From contig JAEUUE010000062.1 of assembly GCA_016787605.1 (NCBI GenBank), positions 1-44,168 on the forward strand: DNA of 44,168 nucleotides. The letters run 5' to 3'. A program made the position numbers and the translations under genes. This stretch comes from Cyclobacteriaceae bacterium (GTDB lineage: Bacteria; Bacteroidota; Bacteroidia; Cytophagales; Cyclobacteriaceae). The notes below the pieces were generated by a model, which ran no database searches, was not told the origin of the DNA, and was given only the letters and a program-made list of their open reading frames with translations. Within the stretch, counting starts at the first letter, position 1. Each line of letters begins with the position of its first letter. Below, in pieces: positions 1 to 8,519 of the stretch.

Positions 1-20
1 CCGGTTTAGTATTTGCTGCG

Positions 21-28
21 TACTTTTG
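21..28 (+). promoter_or_regulatory. -7 promoter element (TACTTTTG) of the AsmA-like gene
   Basis: TACTTTTG matches the Bacteroidota -7 consensus TAnnTTTG and ends 11 bases before the ATG at 40, implying a very short leader. The upstream context is cut by the window, so the -33 TTTG box cannot be judged. It argues against a TTG start at 13. Confidence 0.55.
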
Positions 29-39
29 CAGTGAATCCC

Positions 40-2517
40 ATGCGAACGCTGAAGAAGGTCTTCCTCTACACTTCCCTCGCCCTGGTTGTCCTTTTAGTCA
101 GCACAGTCGCCATCCTCTATCTCTATAAAGACCGGATCATCCAGCAGTTTATCCGGGAAGCCAACAAGAGCCTGGGCACGCCGATCACCATCGGGAAAAT
201 CGATGTGACGCTGCTGGACGACTTCCCGAGACTCTCCATCGTTTTCCAGGAAGTCTACATCGAAGACAGCCATCCGGGCAAATACCCCCTGCTGACGGCC
301 AAGACCGTCTCGTTCTCCCTGCACCCCTGGGACGTGTACCAGGGACGCTATGTGGTCCAGGGGTTGAAACTGAACGAAAGCGAAACCAACCTCCGGATCA
401 GCAAAGAAGGAAAAACGAACTACGCCATCGTGAAGTCCGGCGCCGGCAGCCAGGGAAGCGTGGCGTTTGACCTCAAGGACGTGAACCTCCTGAAATCCAC
501 CGTCACCTACATCGACTTGTCGGTGGTTCAGCATCACACCTTTACCAGCGAAAAACTCATCGCCACCATTCTCGCCCGGGGCGACACCTATTCCATCTCC
601 GCTGCGGGCGATCTCACCATCGGCCAGATCGGTATCGGCAAGTCCAGGTTTCTCGAAGAAAAATCATTCGACGTCACGTCGGCCCTCGAGTACGACGACC
701 TCGCCAAGACCTTGCTCATCCAGTCGAGCACGCTGGTCATCGGCGACAACCGGTTTGAGGTAAGCGGCGATTATTCCTTCAAGGAGAAGAACGTCATCGC
801 GCTGAAAATCACGGGCAAGGATACGGACGTACAATCGCTGCTTGCCCTGCTCCCCCCGGCTACGGCCAAGCGCTTCGTAAAGTACCAGAGCCGCGGGGAC
901 GTCTATTTCGACGCCACACTGACAGGGGAAATCAGCCGGCAAAGGAGCCCTTCCTTCGCAATCTCATTTGGCTTCCGCGATGTGACCCTCACGCATCCGG
1001 ATTATCAATCCAGCATCGAGAAGGTCAACCTGGAAGGCAGATTCCAGACACCCTCCCTCTCTACCTTCACCCGCGCCGAGTTGTCTCTCCAGCAGGTGAA
1101 GGCCACTTTGAATGGTACCCCGGTGACGGGGAATTTTCATCTCCGCAATTTTGAAGACCCCTACGTTCGCCTGGAATTTCACGGAGAACCCAAGGCTACC
1201 GACGTCCTCCGGTTCTTTCCTGTTACTGACCTGTCGGACGTCTCCGGCTCGCTGAGGGCGCATGTCTCACTCGAAGGACAGGTCGCCCTGCTCAAGGATA
1301 AGACGACGGCCCAACAGGTGAAAACGGAAGGAACCGTTGAGCTGGACAGCCTGAACTTCTCGTACGGCAAGCGCAAACTGCGGTTCTCCAACCTGAGCGG
1401 CGTTCTCCAGTTCAACAACAACGACCTGGCGATGAGCAATCTTCGTGGAGCGTTCGAAGCGAGCGACTTCCTGGTCAACGGTTTCTTCAAAAACATCGTT
1501 ACCTATGCCATCTTTGATAATCAACCCATCGGGATTGAAGCCGACCTGAAGTCGCGCTTCCTCGACGTCGACCGGCTCTTTGAAGTTGGATTTAGTGAAA
1601 CCGGCACCGGGCCTTATGTGTTCAGCATCTCTCCTTCGCTGAATCTCAATTTCAATTGCCTGGTGGACTCGCTTACGTTCAAAAAGTTTCACGCCAGGCA
1701 TGTTAAGGGCGATCTCCTCGTGAAGGGGCAGGTGGCCGTGAGCCGGAACATCAACCTCGAGGCCATGGGCGGATCGCTTCAGCTTTCCGGCATTGTGGAC
1801 GCCAAGAAAGCCAAGGCCATCGACCTGATCACCTCCGCCACGCTGAAAGGAATTTACCTGGATTCGCTCTTCTATATTTTTGAGAACTTCCAACAGGATT
1901 TTATCAGCCATCAGCACCTCCGGGGCACCGTCGACGCGGAGATCAGCCTGGAGGCCACACTCAATGAGGCACTGAGAATGTTTCCCGAGACCCTCATTGC
2001 CGATGCCAGCGCCCTGATCCGGAACGGCGAGCTGAATGAATTTGAACCCCTGTTTGCCCTCCATAAATACCTGGACGACGAAGGGCTGAAGCACCTGCGC
2101 TTTGCCGACCTGAAGAACGACATCCATATCGAAAACAAAACGGTCTTTATTCCGCAAATGGAGATCCGCAGCAATGTGACTACCCTGGCGCTCAGCGGCA
2201 CGCATGGCTTCGACAAGAAAATCGACTACCGGATTATCGCCCCGCTGCGCAACAAGAAGAAGATTGACCCGGACGAAGCGTTTGGCGCCATCGAAAGCGA
2301 TTTGCAGGGCCGATCAAAGGTCTACCTCAAGATCACTGGCACCACCGATAACTACAAGGTTCAATACGACCAGGTCGCCGTTCGCAAGAAAATCGCCAGC
2401 GACATTAAGAAAGAGGTCCAGGAACTCAAGGAGGCCTTCCGGCTGAAGGGCAAGAAAAAGAAAAAGGAGCTGGAGCTTCAAAAAGACGACTATTTCGACT
2501 GGGAGGAGAAGAAGTAA
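40..2517 (+). CDS. AsmA-like inner-membrane-anchored envelope protein
   Basis: Protein of 825 residues starting at ATG 40 (MRTLKKVF). A single N-terminal membrane segment (about residues 6-28) is followed by a very long beta-rich periplasmic region of alternating short hydrophobic strands, the pattern of AsmA/TamB-like proteins. Residues about 640-760 resemble the AsmA C-terminal region, with a 'RNGELNEFEPLF' stretch and a later 'SGTHGFDKKIDYRI' strand pair. AsmA-family proteins are thought to bridge the periplasm and move phospholipids toward the outer membrane; that role is family knowledge, not visible here. The C-terminus is a highly charged Lys/Glu tail (KGKKKKKELELQ) that may be coiled or cytosol-like and is odd for a periplasmic end. 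The ubiA-type gene follows after 32 bases with its own -7-like element. Confidence 0.8.
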   Translation: MRTLKKVFLYTSLALVVLLVSTVAILYLYKDRIIQQFIREANKSLGTPITIGKIDVTLLDDFPRLSIVFQEVYIEDSHPGKYPLLTAKTVSFSLHPWDVYQGRYVVQGLKLNESETNLRISKEGKTNYAIVKSGAGSQGSVAFDLKDVNLLKSTVTYIDLSVVQHHTFTSEKLIATILARGDTYSISAAGDLTIGQIGIGKSRFLEEKSFDVTSALEYDDLAKTLLIQSSTLVIGDNRFEVSGDYSFKEKNVIALKITGKDTDVQSLLALLPPATAKRFVKYQSRGDVYFDATLTGEISRQRSPSFAISFGFRDVTLTHPDYQSSIEKVNLEGRFQTPSLSTFTRAELSLQQVKATLNGTPVTGNFHLRNFEDPYVRLEFHGEPKATDVLRFFPVTDLSDVSGSLRAHVSLEGQVALLKDKTTAQQVKTEGTVELDSLNFSYGKRKLRFSNLSGVLQFNNNDLAMSNLRGAFEASDFLVNGFFKNIVTYAIFDNQPIGIEADLKSRFLDVDRLFEVGFSETGTGPYVFSISPSLNLNFNCLVDSLTFKKFHARHVKGDLLVKGQVAVSRNINLEAMGGSLQLSGIVDAKKAKAIDLITSATLKGIYLDSLFYIFENFQQDFISHQHLRGTVDAEISLEATLNEALRMFPETLIADASALIRNGELNEFEPLFALHKYLDDEGLKHLRFADLKNDIHIENKTVFIPQMEIRSNVTTLALSGTHGFDKKIDYRIIAPLRNKKKIDPDEAFGAIESDLQGRSKVYLKITGTTDNYKVQYDQVAVRKKIASDIKKEVQELKEAFRLKGKKKKKELELQKDDYFDWEEKK

Positions 2518-2537
2518 CCAACTTCTCCACACCTGCG

Positions 2538-2545
2538 TACCTTTA
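2538..2545 (+). promoter_or_regulatory. Candidate -7 element (TACCTTTA) of the UbiA-family gene
   Basis: TACCTTTA differs from TAnnTTTG only in its last base and ends 4 bases before the ATG at 2550. Such proximity would give an almost leaderless mRNA. No clear -33 TTTG was identified. Confidence 0.35.
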
Positions 2546-2549
2546 TCCT

Positions 2550-3383
2550 ATGGTCCCCCTCCAGGCACTGATTCGGCTTACCCGGCTTTGGAACCTCCTG
2601 ATCATCGGGCTGGCCCAGTATTGCACCGCAAGGTTTCTCATCAGCCAAGAGCTCTGGAAGGACCCGCAATTGTTCCTGTTGTCCGTTTCCACTATACTCA
2701 TCGCTGCCGGCGGATACAGCATCAACGATTACTATGATGTCAAGATCGACCTGATCAACAAGCCCGAGCGGGTCGTGGTGGGTAAAACACTCTCGCGACG
2801 GACGGTGCTCTTGCTTCATTCGGTCCTCACGCTGACGGGGATTGGGCTCGGGTTTCTCCTCTCCTGGCGGATCGGTCTCGTGCATTTAACCGCCGGCTTT
2901 TTGCTTTGGCTGTACTCCAACGCCCTCAAGCGAGAGCCCTTCATTGGCAATCTGACCGTTGCCTTGCTCACGGGGCTGGCCATCTTTTCGGTTCAACTCG
3001 TCTATCCCGGCTGGAAGGCCACCATTTCCGTCTACAGTCTCTTCGCCTTTTTTATCACCCTGGTCCGCGAAATCATCAAAGACATGGAAGACCTCCGGGG
3101 CGACAATACGTTTGGCTGCCGCACGCTGCCCATCGTCTGGGGCATCCGGGCGACCAAGGTGTTTATCTATGCACTCCTGGTACTTTTTGCAGCAACCGTG
3201 GTGATCATTCACCAGGTCGTCACCCCGCTGCCCGTCCTGTTTTTCGTGGGTTTCCTGCTTCTGCCCATGGGCATTCTCGTCATCTGGCTCATCCGTGCCG
3301 ATACCCGGAAAGACTACTACTGGCTTAGCCAATTCAGTAAAATGATCATGCTGGCGGGAATTTTCAGTATGGCCTTCCTTTAG
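2550..3383 (+). CDS. UbiA-family prenyltransferase
   Basis: Protein of 277 residues with about eight to nine hydrophobic segments. The first aspartate-rich motif is NDYYDVKID (N59, D60, D63, D67), followed by KPERV, the hallmark of UbiA prenyltransferases. The second is KDMEDLRGD (D178, D181, D185), which binds the Mg-diphosphate of the prenyl donor. The family transfers a polyprenyl or geranylgeranyl group onto an aromatic or glycerol-phosphate acceptor in the membrane. Bacteroidota relatives are often labelled geranylgeranylglycerol-phosphate geranylgeranyltransferase, but the acceptor cannot be read from sequence. No menaquinone gene is adjacent, so a MenA role is not supported. purN follows after 14 bases. 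Confidence 0.85.
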   Translation: MVPLQALIRLTRLWNLLIIGLAQYCTARFLISQELWKDPQLFLLSVSTILIAAGGYSINDYYDVKIDLINKPERVVVGKTLSRRTVLLLHSVLTLTGIGLGFLLSWRIGLVHLTAGFLLWLYSNALKREPFIGNLTVALLTGLAIFSVQLVYPGWKATISVYSLFAFFITLVREIIKDMEDLRGDNTFGCRTLPIVWGIRATKVFIYALLVLFAATVVIIHQVVTPLPVLFFVGFLLLPMGILVIWLIRADTRKDYYWLSQFSKMIMLAGIFSMAFL

Positions 3384-3397
3384 GCTATCTTGATGCC

Positions 3398-3985
3398 GTG
3401 AACAAACCCCGCGTACGTCTCGCCCTGTTTGCCTCCGGCAATGGCACCAATGCGGAAGCCATCATGAATCACTTCCGCCATCATCCCGAAGTGGAAGTGA
3501 TCCTGCTGTTGAGCAACAACCCGGAGGCCTTTGCCCTGGAGCGCGCCAAGAAATTCCAGGTGAAGACCAGTGTATTCACCCGGCAGGAATTCCGGGATGG
3601 GCACGTTCTTCAGCAACTGAAGGAGGCCGGGGCTACCCATATTGTGCTGGCTGGTTTTCTTTGGTTAATCCCCGCCGAGTTGATTTCCGCCTTTCGTGAT
3701 CACATCGTCAACATTCATCCCGCCTTGCTTCCGAAGTTCGGCGGAAAAGGCATGTATGGCTCCCGGGTTCACGAGGCGGTGAAAGCCGCTGGTGACACCC
3801 AAACCGGCATCACCATCCATCTCGTCAATGAGCGTTACGATGAAGGCCGCATTCTTTTCCAGGCCGAGTGCGAGGTATTGTCATCCGACACGCCGGATAC
3901 CATCGCGGCTAAAGTCCACGCATTGGAATACAAGCACTACCCCACCGTGATCGAGCAGTGGTGCCTGCGCCGTCAGCCCTCATAG
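3398..3985 (+). CDS. purN: Phosphoribosylglycinamide formyltransferase
   Basis: 195 residues, GTG start just after the prenyltransferase stop. PurN transfers a formyl group from 10-formyl-tetrahydrofolate to GAR, the third step of purine synthesis. The N-terminus has the ribose-phosphate-binding 'FASGNGTNAEAI' loop (residues 11-22). The catalytic set is visible as N105 and H107 in NIHPALLPKF and D148 in YDEGRI, matching Asn-His-Asp of E. coli PurN. 'GKGMYGSRVHEAV' is also typical. Length is normal. There is no ATG near the N-terminus, so the GTG start is firm. purH, a later purine gene, lies 12 kb away on the other strand, so the pathway is not clustered. Confidence 0.95.
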   Translation: MNKPRVRLALFASGNGTNAEAIMNHFRHHPEVEVILLLSNNPEAFALERAKKFQVKTSVFTRQEFRDGHVLQQLKEAGATHIVLAGFLWLIPAELISAFRDHIVNIHPALLPKFGGKGMYGSRVHEAVKAAGDTQTGITIHLVNERYDEGRILFQAECEVLSSDTPDTIAAKVHALEYKHYPTVIEQWCLRRQPS

Positions 3986-4007
3986 AATCAACAACCTAAC
4001 CTCACCC

Positions 4008-4871
4008 ATGCAAGCCTCCCTCCTGACCACCGTGATCATGCCGCTCGCACTGGGTGTCATCATGCTCGGCCTGGGACTTTCCCTTACCCTGGACGATTTC
4101 CGCAGGGTCGCCAAGTACCCGAAGGCCATCACGATCGCCCTGTTCTGTCAAATGATGCTGTTGCCGGCCTTGTGCTTTTTGCTGGCCATTGCCTTTCGCA
4201 TGCCTCCGGAACTCGCCGTGGGCATTATGTTGCTGGCGGCCTCCCCCGGCGGGCCCACCGCCAATCTTTACAGTCATTTATCCAATGGCGACGTTGCCCT
4301 CAATATTACCCTGACCGCGGTCAACAGTTTCTTGACCCTCTTCAGCATGCCCTTCATCGTTAATCTTTCACTCGACTTCTTCATGGACTCGGGGGAATAC
4401 CTCCCCATGCAGTTCCGGAAAGTGATGGAGGTGTTTGCCATCGTGCTGGTGCCGGTAGCCCTGGGGATGGTAATCCGGAATTGGGCTCCGCGGTTTGCTG
4501 ACAAAATGGGTAAGCCGGTCAAGATACTTTCGGCGCTATTCCTGGCGCTGGTGATAATCCTGATCACCATCAGCGAACGTCATACGGTGGCCACGTTCGC
4601 TGTCCGGCTGGGCGGACCCATCCTGGCCTTTAATGTGCTGAGCATGGTAGTGGGATATTTTCTGCCGCGGCTTTTCCGGATTGAAAAGAAACAAGCCATT
4701 GCCATCGGCATGGAGATCGGGCTGCACAACGGCACCCTGGCCATCTACATCGCGCTGAACGTGATGCATAACCCGACGGCTTCTTTGCCGGCGGCGGCCT
4801 ATGGCTTGCTCATGTTCTTCACTGCCGCCATATTCGGCATGCTGGTGAATCTCAAGAAGCAGCAGGCATAA
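4008..4871 (+). CDS. Bile acid:sodium symporter (BASS) family transporter
   Basis: 287-residue polytopic membrane protein with roughly nine to ten hydrophobic helices and no signal peptide. The motif ASPGGPTANLY (residues 78-88) and the later 'EIGLHNGTLAIYIALNV' segment fit the two crossed, broken helices that form the sodium and substrate site of BASS/SBF transporters. The family imports organic anions (bile acids, pantoate, pyruvate and others) with sodium, and the substrate here is unknown. It is convergent with the homogentisate dioxygenase unit, with only 35 bases between its stop and the small protein gene on the other strand. A link to aromatic catabolism is possible but unsupported. 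Confidence 0.85.
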   Translation: MQASLLTTVIMPLALGVIMLGLGLSLTLDDFRRVAKYPKAITIALFCQMMLLPALCFLLAIAFRMPPELAVGIMLLAASPGGPTANLYSHLSNGDVALNITLTAVNSFLTLFSMPFIVNLSLDFFMDSGEYLPMQFRKVMEVFAIVLVPVALGMVIRNWAPRFADKMGKPVKILSALFLALVIILITISERHTVATFAVRLGGPILAFNVLSMVVGYFLPRLFRIEKKQAIAIGMEIGLHNGTLAIYIALNVMHNPTASLPAAAYGLLMFFTAAIFGMLVNLKKQQA

Positions 4872-4906
4872 TCTTCCAGGAAATCGAGGATTGCTCGACG
4901 AGGCAA

Positions 4907-5053
4907 CTAATCCAGCGCATTCGTCGTCACCCAATAGCGCCAGGCCACGATGGCCTTCTCCCACTTCTTCAGCTTGGTGAGGTCTTTCTTGCTCATCCGC
5001 GGCACGAACCAGCGGTTGAAGAGCGCCAGGAATTTGAAGACAGCTTTTTTCAT
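4907..5053 (-). CDS. 48-residue basic, Trp-rich small protein downstream of hmgA
   Basis: Short ORF: ATG at 5053-5051, TAG at 4909-4907. It begins MKKAVFKFLALFNRWF, continues with a Lys-rich middle (KKDLTKLKKWEKA) and ends AWRYWVTTNALD. It has 12 Lys/Arg and four Trp (15, 31, 38, 41) and is probably an amphipathic, membrane- or protein-binding helix pair. The hmgA stop lies 2 bases upstream, so the two are almost certainly cotranscribed and probably translationally coupled. From memory, flavobacterial genomes carry similar ~50-residue proteins beside hmgA, sometimes labelled 'SsrA-binding protein', which this is not (SmpB is about 150 residues). Function unknown. The codon pattern and Bacteroidota-like C-terminus make me think it is real. 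Confidence 0.7.
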   Translation of the reverse strand: MKKAVFKFLALFNRWFVPRMSKKDLTKLKKWEKAIVAWRYWVTTNALD

Positions 5054-5055
5054 CT

Positions 5056-6246
5056 TCAGGGTGTATTGATCTCGTTGAACCCGTCTGCCGCGTCGGTCCA
5101 GCTCATCGGGTAGTTCGCATCAACGAACTCCTTCGCGTCCGTAGTCAGGTACAGGGGCTTGAAGGTGTCCAGCATGACCGCCAGCTCCTTTGTCTCTTTG
5201 GCGCCAATACTTTTTTCCACCGTACCCGGGTGCGGTCCGTGGGGCAATCCCCCGGGGTGGAGTGTGAAGGATCCCCGTTCGATACCCCGGCGACTCATGA
5301 AATTGCCCTCCGCATAATACAACACCTCATCGCTGTCGATGTTGCTGTGGTTGTAGGGCGCCGGGATGGCCAGCGGGTGGTAGTCGAACAAGCGCGGCAC
5401 AAACGAACAGATGACATAGTTGTGACCCTCAAAGGTCTGGTGCACGGGCGGGGGCTGGTGAATGCGGCCGGTGATCGGCTCGAATTCATGAATGGAAAAA
5501 GCGTAAGGCCACAAGAACCCATCCCAACCGATGATATCCAGCGGGCTGTAGTCGTAGAGGTATTGATGCAAGTGGCCCTGCTTCTTGATTTTTACGAGGA
5601 ACTCTCCCTTTGAGGTGTCGGTCACCAATTCCTGGGGCGGGCGGATGTCGCGCTCACAGTACGGCGAGTGTTCCAGGAGCTGACCGAGCCGGTTCCTGTA
5701 TCGTTTCACCGTCTCCACCGGCGAAGCACTTTCGATGATCAGGAGGCGAAGAGGACCCTCGTTGAATTCGATCTTGTAGATGACGGTCCTCGGAATAACC
5801 ACATAATCACCCTGCCGGAATTCCAGCACGCCAAACTGGGAGATCACTTTACCGCTGCCGTCATGGACAAAGAGCACTTCGTCGCCTTCGGCATTCTTAT
5901 AGAAATAGTCCATCTTCCGCTGCTTGGGCGTGCAGATGGCCATCGAACAGTCGTTGTTCATGAGCAACACCTTCCGGGCTGAGAGAAAATCATCGCCGGT
6001 CACACCCACCTTGGACGTATTCAGGTGCGTCTGACGGAGCCCGTAGTTCTCCAGGATCTTCGGCCCATAGGGAACCGGCTGACCCAGTGACTTGATCCGG
6101 GTAGGGGGATTGATGTGATACAGGATGGAATAGATGCCGGAAAAGCCTTCCGAGCTGACCACTTCTTCTTTATAGAGCGATCCATCCGGCTGGGGAAACT
6201 GGATGTGTCTTTTGGAGGGAATTTTCCCAAGTCGATGATAAAACAT
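5056..6246 (-). CDS. hmgA: Homogentisate 1,2-dioxygenase
   Basis: 396 residues. The enzyme opens the ring of homogentisate to maleylacetoacetate in tyrosine and phenylalanine catabolism, using Fe(II) in a cupin fold. Family segments visible are 'GFSGIYSILYHINPPT' near residue 34, 'IPRTVIYKI', 'HQPPPVHQTFEG' near 263-274, 'YNHSNIDSDEVLYYAEG' (H300, E307 likely iron ligands) and 'HPGGLPHGPHPG' (H336 likely ligand). It is shorter than the ~440-residue eukaryotic enzyme but normal for the Bacteroidota type. No hppD or fumarylacetoacetase gene is in the window. The 48-residue protein gene follows 2 bases after the stop. A TAACTTGG sequence about 30 bases upstream of the ATG may be its -7 element. 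Confidence 0.93.
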   Translation of the reverse strand: MFYHRLGKIPSKRHIQFPQPDGSLYKEEVVSSEGFSGIYSILYHINPPTRIKSLGQPVPYGPKILENYGLRQTHLNTSKVGVTGDDFLSARKVLLMNNDCSMAICTPKQRKMDYFYKNAEGDEVLFVHDGSGKVISQFGVLEFRQGDYVVIPRTVIYKIEFNEGPLRLLIIESASPVETVKRYRNRLGQLLEHSPYCERDIRPPQELVTDTSKGEFLVKIKKQGHLHQYLYDYSPLDIIGWDGFLWPYAFSIHEFEPITGRIHQPPPVHQTFEGHNYVICSFVPRLFDYHPLAIPAPYNHSNIDSDEVLYYAEGNFMSRRGIERGSFTLHPGGLPHGPHPGTVEKSIGAKETKELAVMLDTFKPLYLTTDAKEFVDANYPMSWTDAADGFNEINTP

Positions 6247-6311
6247 GATCTGGCACTTCTGATTACGAAAGCCAAGTTAGGAATTTCCCCAATGCCTGCT
6301 ACGAGGCCCGC

Positions 6312-7937
6312 TTACATCCTGGACCGGTTCAGGTCCGGGATACGGTCGAACAATTGCAGGGCCTGCTGCAACACCTCATTGGTCTCATTAAAGATCGGGT
6401 AGAACCCGTCGTTGCCCCAGATTCTCCGGGCAATCTGCGCCTTGACATTGGTTTTGAAAACACTCTTGTGCCTCCGCAAATCTTCCCAATTCGGGTCGAC
6501 CCCGTTCCGCTTTCCTACTTTGGTCAATTGCTCGAGCATCGCATCAGAGACTTCAAACTTCCGGATAAAGGCGGGCAATCCCATCCGGGTCAACACCTGC
6601 CGGTTTTCATTGGAGTACGTGAAGGTGTACTCCTGGATGGACTGCGTGATGTACAGATCATTCAGGTAATGGCTATTCTGCGTCGTATCCAGCGGCACGA
6701 AATAGTCAGGCATGATGCCTCCGCCACCATAGACGGTGCGTCCGCCGGCCGTCTGGTACTTTAACGAATCGCTGAAGTGGATGCTGTCGGCGTGGAAGAA
6801 CTCGCCGCGGCGAAAACGCCGGGAAATATCACGGGAGTATTCTTCGGGGTTGCCATACGGCTTCTGAATGGACCGGCCGCTGGGGGTATAGTATCGCGAA
6901 ATGGTGAGCCGGAGTTCCGACCCGTCGCTGAGATCAAAATTGGTTTGCACCAGGCCTTTCCCGAACGTCCTCCGGCCCACGACCAGGGCCCGGTCGTTGT
7001 CCTGCATGGCGCCGGCCACGATTTCCGAAGCCGAGGCGCTGCCTTCGTTGACGAGCACAATCACGTCGCCTTGCTCAAAATCTCCCTTGCCCGTGGCGTT
7101 GGCATCCGAGTCGTACCGCCCATCCTTTCCCTTGGTAAAGACGATCTTACGTCCTTCCGTGAGAAATTCATCAGCCATTTCAATAGCCTGGTTCATGTAA
7201 CCTCCGGGGTTACCCTGCAGGTCGAGGATCAGTTTCTTCATGCCCTGGCGACGCAGCGTATCCATGGCTTGCTTGAACTCTTCAAACGTGGAGAGCGTAA
7301 AACGATTGACTTTGATATACCCGATATCCGGGGTTAACATATACTGGGCGTCTACCGACAACTGGGGAATCTTGTCCCTGACCACGGTAAACTTCAGGGG
7401 CTCCCGCTCATCCCTGCGGATGATTTCCAGTTTGGCTTCTGTTCCCTTGGGCCCCTTGAGCAGCTTGAATACCTGGTTATTGGTGAGCCCGATGCTGGCG
7501 ATGACTTTATCACCCACTTTGACAATCTTGTCGCCCGGTCGGATGCCTACGGCTTCGGAAGGCCCTCCGCTGATCGCGGATACCACGACGAGGGTATCCC
7601 GGAAGATGTTGAACTCAATCCCGATTCCTTCAAAGTTGCCCTGCAGGTCTTCATCGACTTCCGTCCGCTCGCTGAGGGGGAAATAGGCCGAGTGCGGATC
7701 GAGTTTTTCCAGCATATGCGAAATGGCCTCATCGACCAGGCGACCGGTTTTGGCCGTGTCGACATACTCATCCTGGATAAGGCTAAGCACTTCCCGAAGC
7801 TTCCGGATATCCTCACCGCTCTCCGTAGTACCCACCGGCTTGGTGTCGAGGCTGGCACCGATCAATACGCCGGCGGCCAGGCCGATGCCCAGTACGATGG
7901 GGAGGGCAATTTGTCTCGGACTATTGTGTTTTTCCAT
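6312..7937 (-). CDS. S41 C-terminal processing peptidase with PDZ domain
   Basis: 541 residues. An N-terminal membrane anchor or signal (about 10-28) places it in the periplasm. A PDZ domain covers about 95-185 (GIGIEFN, GIRPGDKIVKVGD), and the S41 protease core follows. The Ser/Lys dyad is S302 in GSASASEI and K327 in RTFGKGLVQ; the 25-residue spacing matches the CtpA/D1-processing family. 'LDLQGNPGGYMNQA' (239-251) is the usual substrate-binding strand. Such proteases trim C-termini of envelope proteins or degrade misfolded ones. The C-terminal ~170 residues are the extension usual in Bacteroidota carboxy-terminal proteases. It is divergent from ruvX across 130 bases and followed by hmgA 65 bases downstream, probably a separate unit. 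Confidence 0.92.
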   Translation of the reverse strand: MEKHNSPRQIALPIVLGIGLAAGVLIGASLDTKPVGTTESGEDIRKLREVLSLIQDEYVDTAKTGRLVDEAISHMLEKLDPHSAYFPLSERTEVDEDLQGNFEGIGIEFNIFRDTLVVVSAISGGPSEAVGIRPGDKIVKVGDKVIASIGLTNNQVFKLLKGPKGTEAKLEIIRRDEREPLKFTVVRDKIPQLSVDAQYMLTPDIGYIKVNRFTLSTFEEFKQAMDTLRRQGMKKLILDLQGNPGGYMNQAIEMADEFLTEGRKIVFTKGKDGRYDSDANATGKGDFEQGDVIVLVNEGSASASEIVAGAMQDNDRALVVGRRTFGKGLVQTNFDLSDGSELRLTISRYYTPSGRSIQKPYGNPEEYSRDISRRFRRGEFFHADSIHFSDSLKYQTAGGRTVYGGGGIMPDYFVPLDTTQNSHYLNDLYITQSIQEYTFTYSNENRQVLTRMGLPAFIRKFEVSDAMLEQLTKVGKRNGVDPNWEDLRRHKSVFKTNVKAQIARRIWGNDGFYPIFNETNEVLQQALQLFDRIPDLNRSRM

Positions 7938-8052
7938 TTACTGACTGGTAACTTCTACCCTAGAACGTCAAAGATCGGGCAAAGTTCAGATACACAAAAA
8001 CGAGTGATTTTGCCCGGCCGGGCGCCCATGGTGGCGTCGGAGAGGTCTTCGC

Positions 8053-8060
8053 TATCTTTG
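8053..8060 (+). promoter_or_regulatory. -7 promoter element (TATCTTTG) of ruvX
   Basis: Exact TAnnTTTG match ending 7 bases before the ruvX ATG, inside the 130-base divergent region between the protease gene and ruvX. On the other strand GATCTTTG (top-strand 7969-7976) may serve the protease gene but lacks the initial T of the box. No other structure is obvious in this gap. Confidence 0.55.
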
Positions 8061-8067
8061 GGCCTCC

Positions 8068-8481
8068 ATGGGCAGAATTCTCGCTATTGATTTGGGATTG
8101 AAACGAACGGGGCTGGCGGTTACCGACCCGCTGAAGATCATCGCCACTGCCCTGGAGACGGTAGAAACCCGGGACCTGCTTGCCTACCTGAAGTCCTACA
8201 TGGCCAGGGAAAGCGTTGAGCGGATTGTGCTTGGATTCCCCCGGCGGCTGAACAACGAGGACACGGAAATGACTCCTCATGTCCGCCAGATGGAGAGCAC
8301 CCTCCGCGCCCAGTTCCCTGATCTCCCGGTGAACCTTGTCGACGAGCGTTTTACCAGCAGCATGGCCCAACGCGCCATGATTGAAGGTGGGATGAAGAAA
8401 AAAGACCGCCGGGTGAAAGGCAACGTGGACAAGATCAGCGCCGTTCTCATCCTCCAGTCGTGGCTGGAATCGGCAAAATGA
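8068..8481 (+). CDS. ruvX: Holliday junction resolvase-like / pre-16S rRNA nuclease (YqgF family)
   Basis: 137 residues, the normal size. An RNase H-like fold is indicated by ILAIDLGLKRTGLA (D8), VDERFTS (E93) and NVDKISAVLILQSWL (D121), which together make the acidic metal-binding site of YqgF/RuvX proteins. E. coli YqgF is needed for 16S rRNA 5'-end maturation; nuclease activity on Holliday junctions was the original proposal. Followed 38 bases later by def, which has its own -7 element, so the two may be expressed separately although they are frequent neighbours in Bacteroidota. Confidence 0.92.
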   Translation: MGRILAIDLGLKRTGLAVTDPLKIIATALETVETRDLLAYLKSYMARESVERIVLGFPRRLNNEDTEMTPHVRQMESTLRAQFPDLPVNLVDERFTSSMAQRAMIEGGMKKKDRRVKGNVDKISAVLILQSWLESAK

Positions 8482-8492
8482 GGGATGTTCGC

Positions 8493-8500
8493 TACCTTTG
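8493..8500 (+). promoter_or_regulatory. -7 promoter element (TACCTTTG) of def
   Basis: Exact TAnnTTTG match in the 38-base gap between ruvX and def, ending 19 bases before the def ATG. It suggests def has a promoter of its own. Confidence 0.5.
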
Positions 8501-8519
8501 CGGGTGAATTTCCATTCTC

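Noticed and set aside
1267-2205. Open frame of 312 codons on the minus strand
   Set aside because: Antisense to the AsmA-like gene and without recognisable motifs or a start signal.
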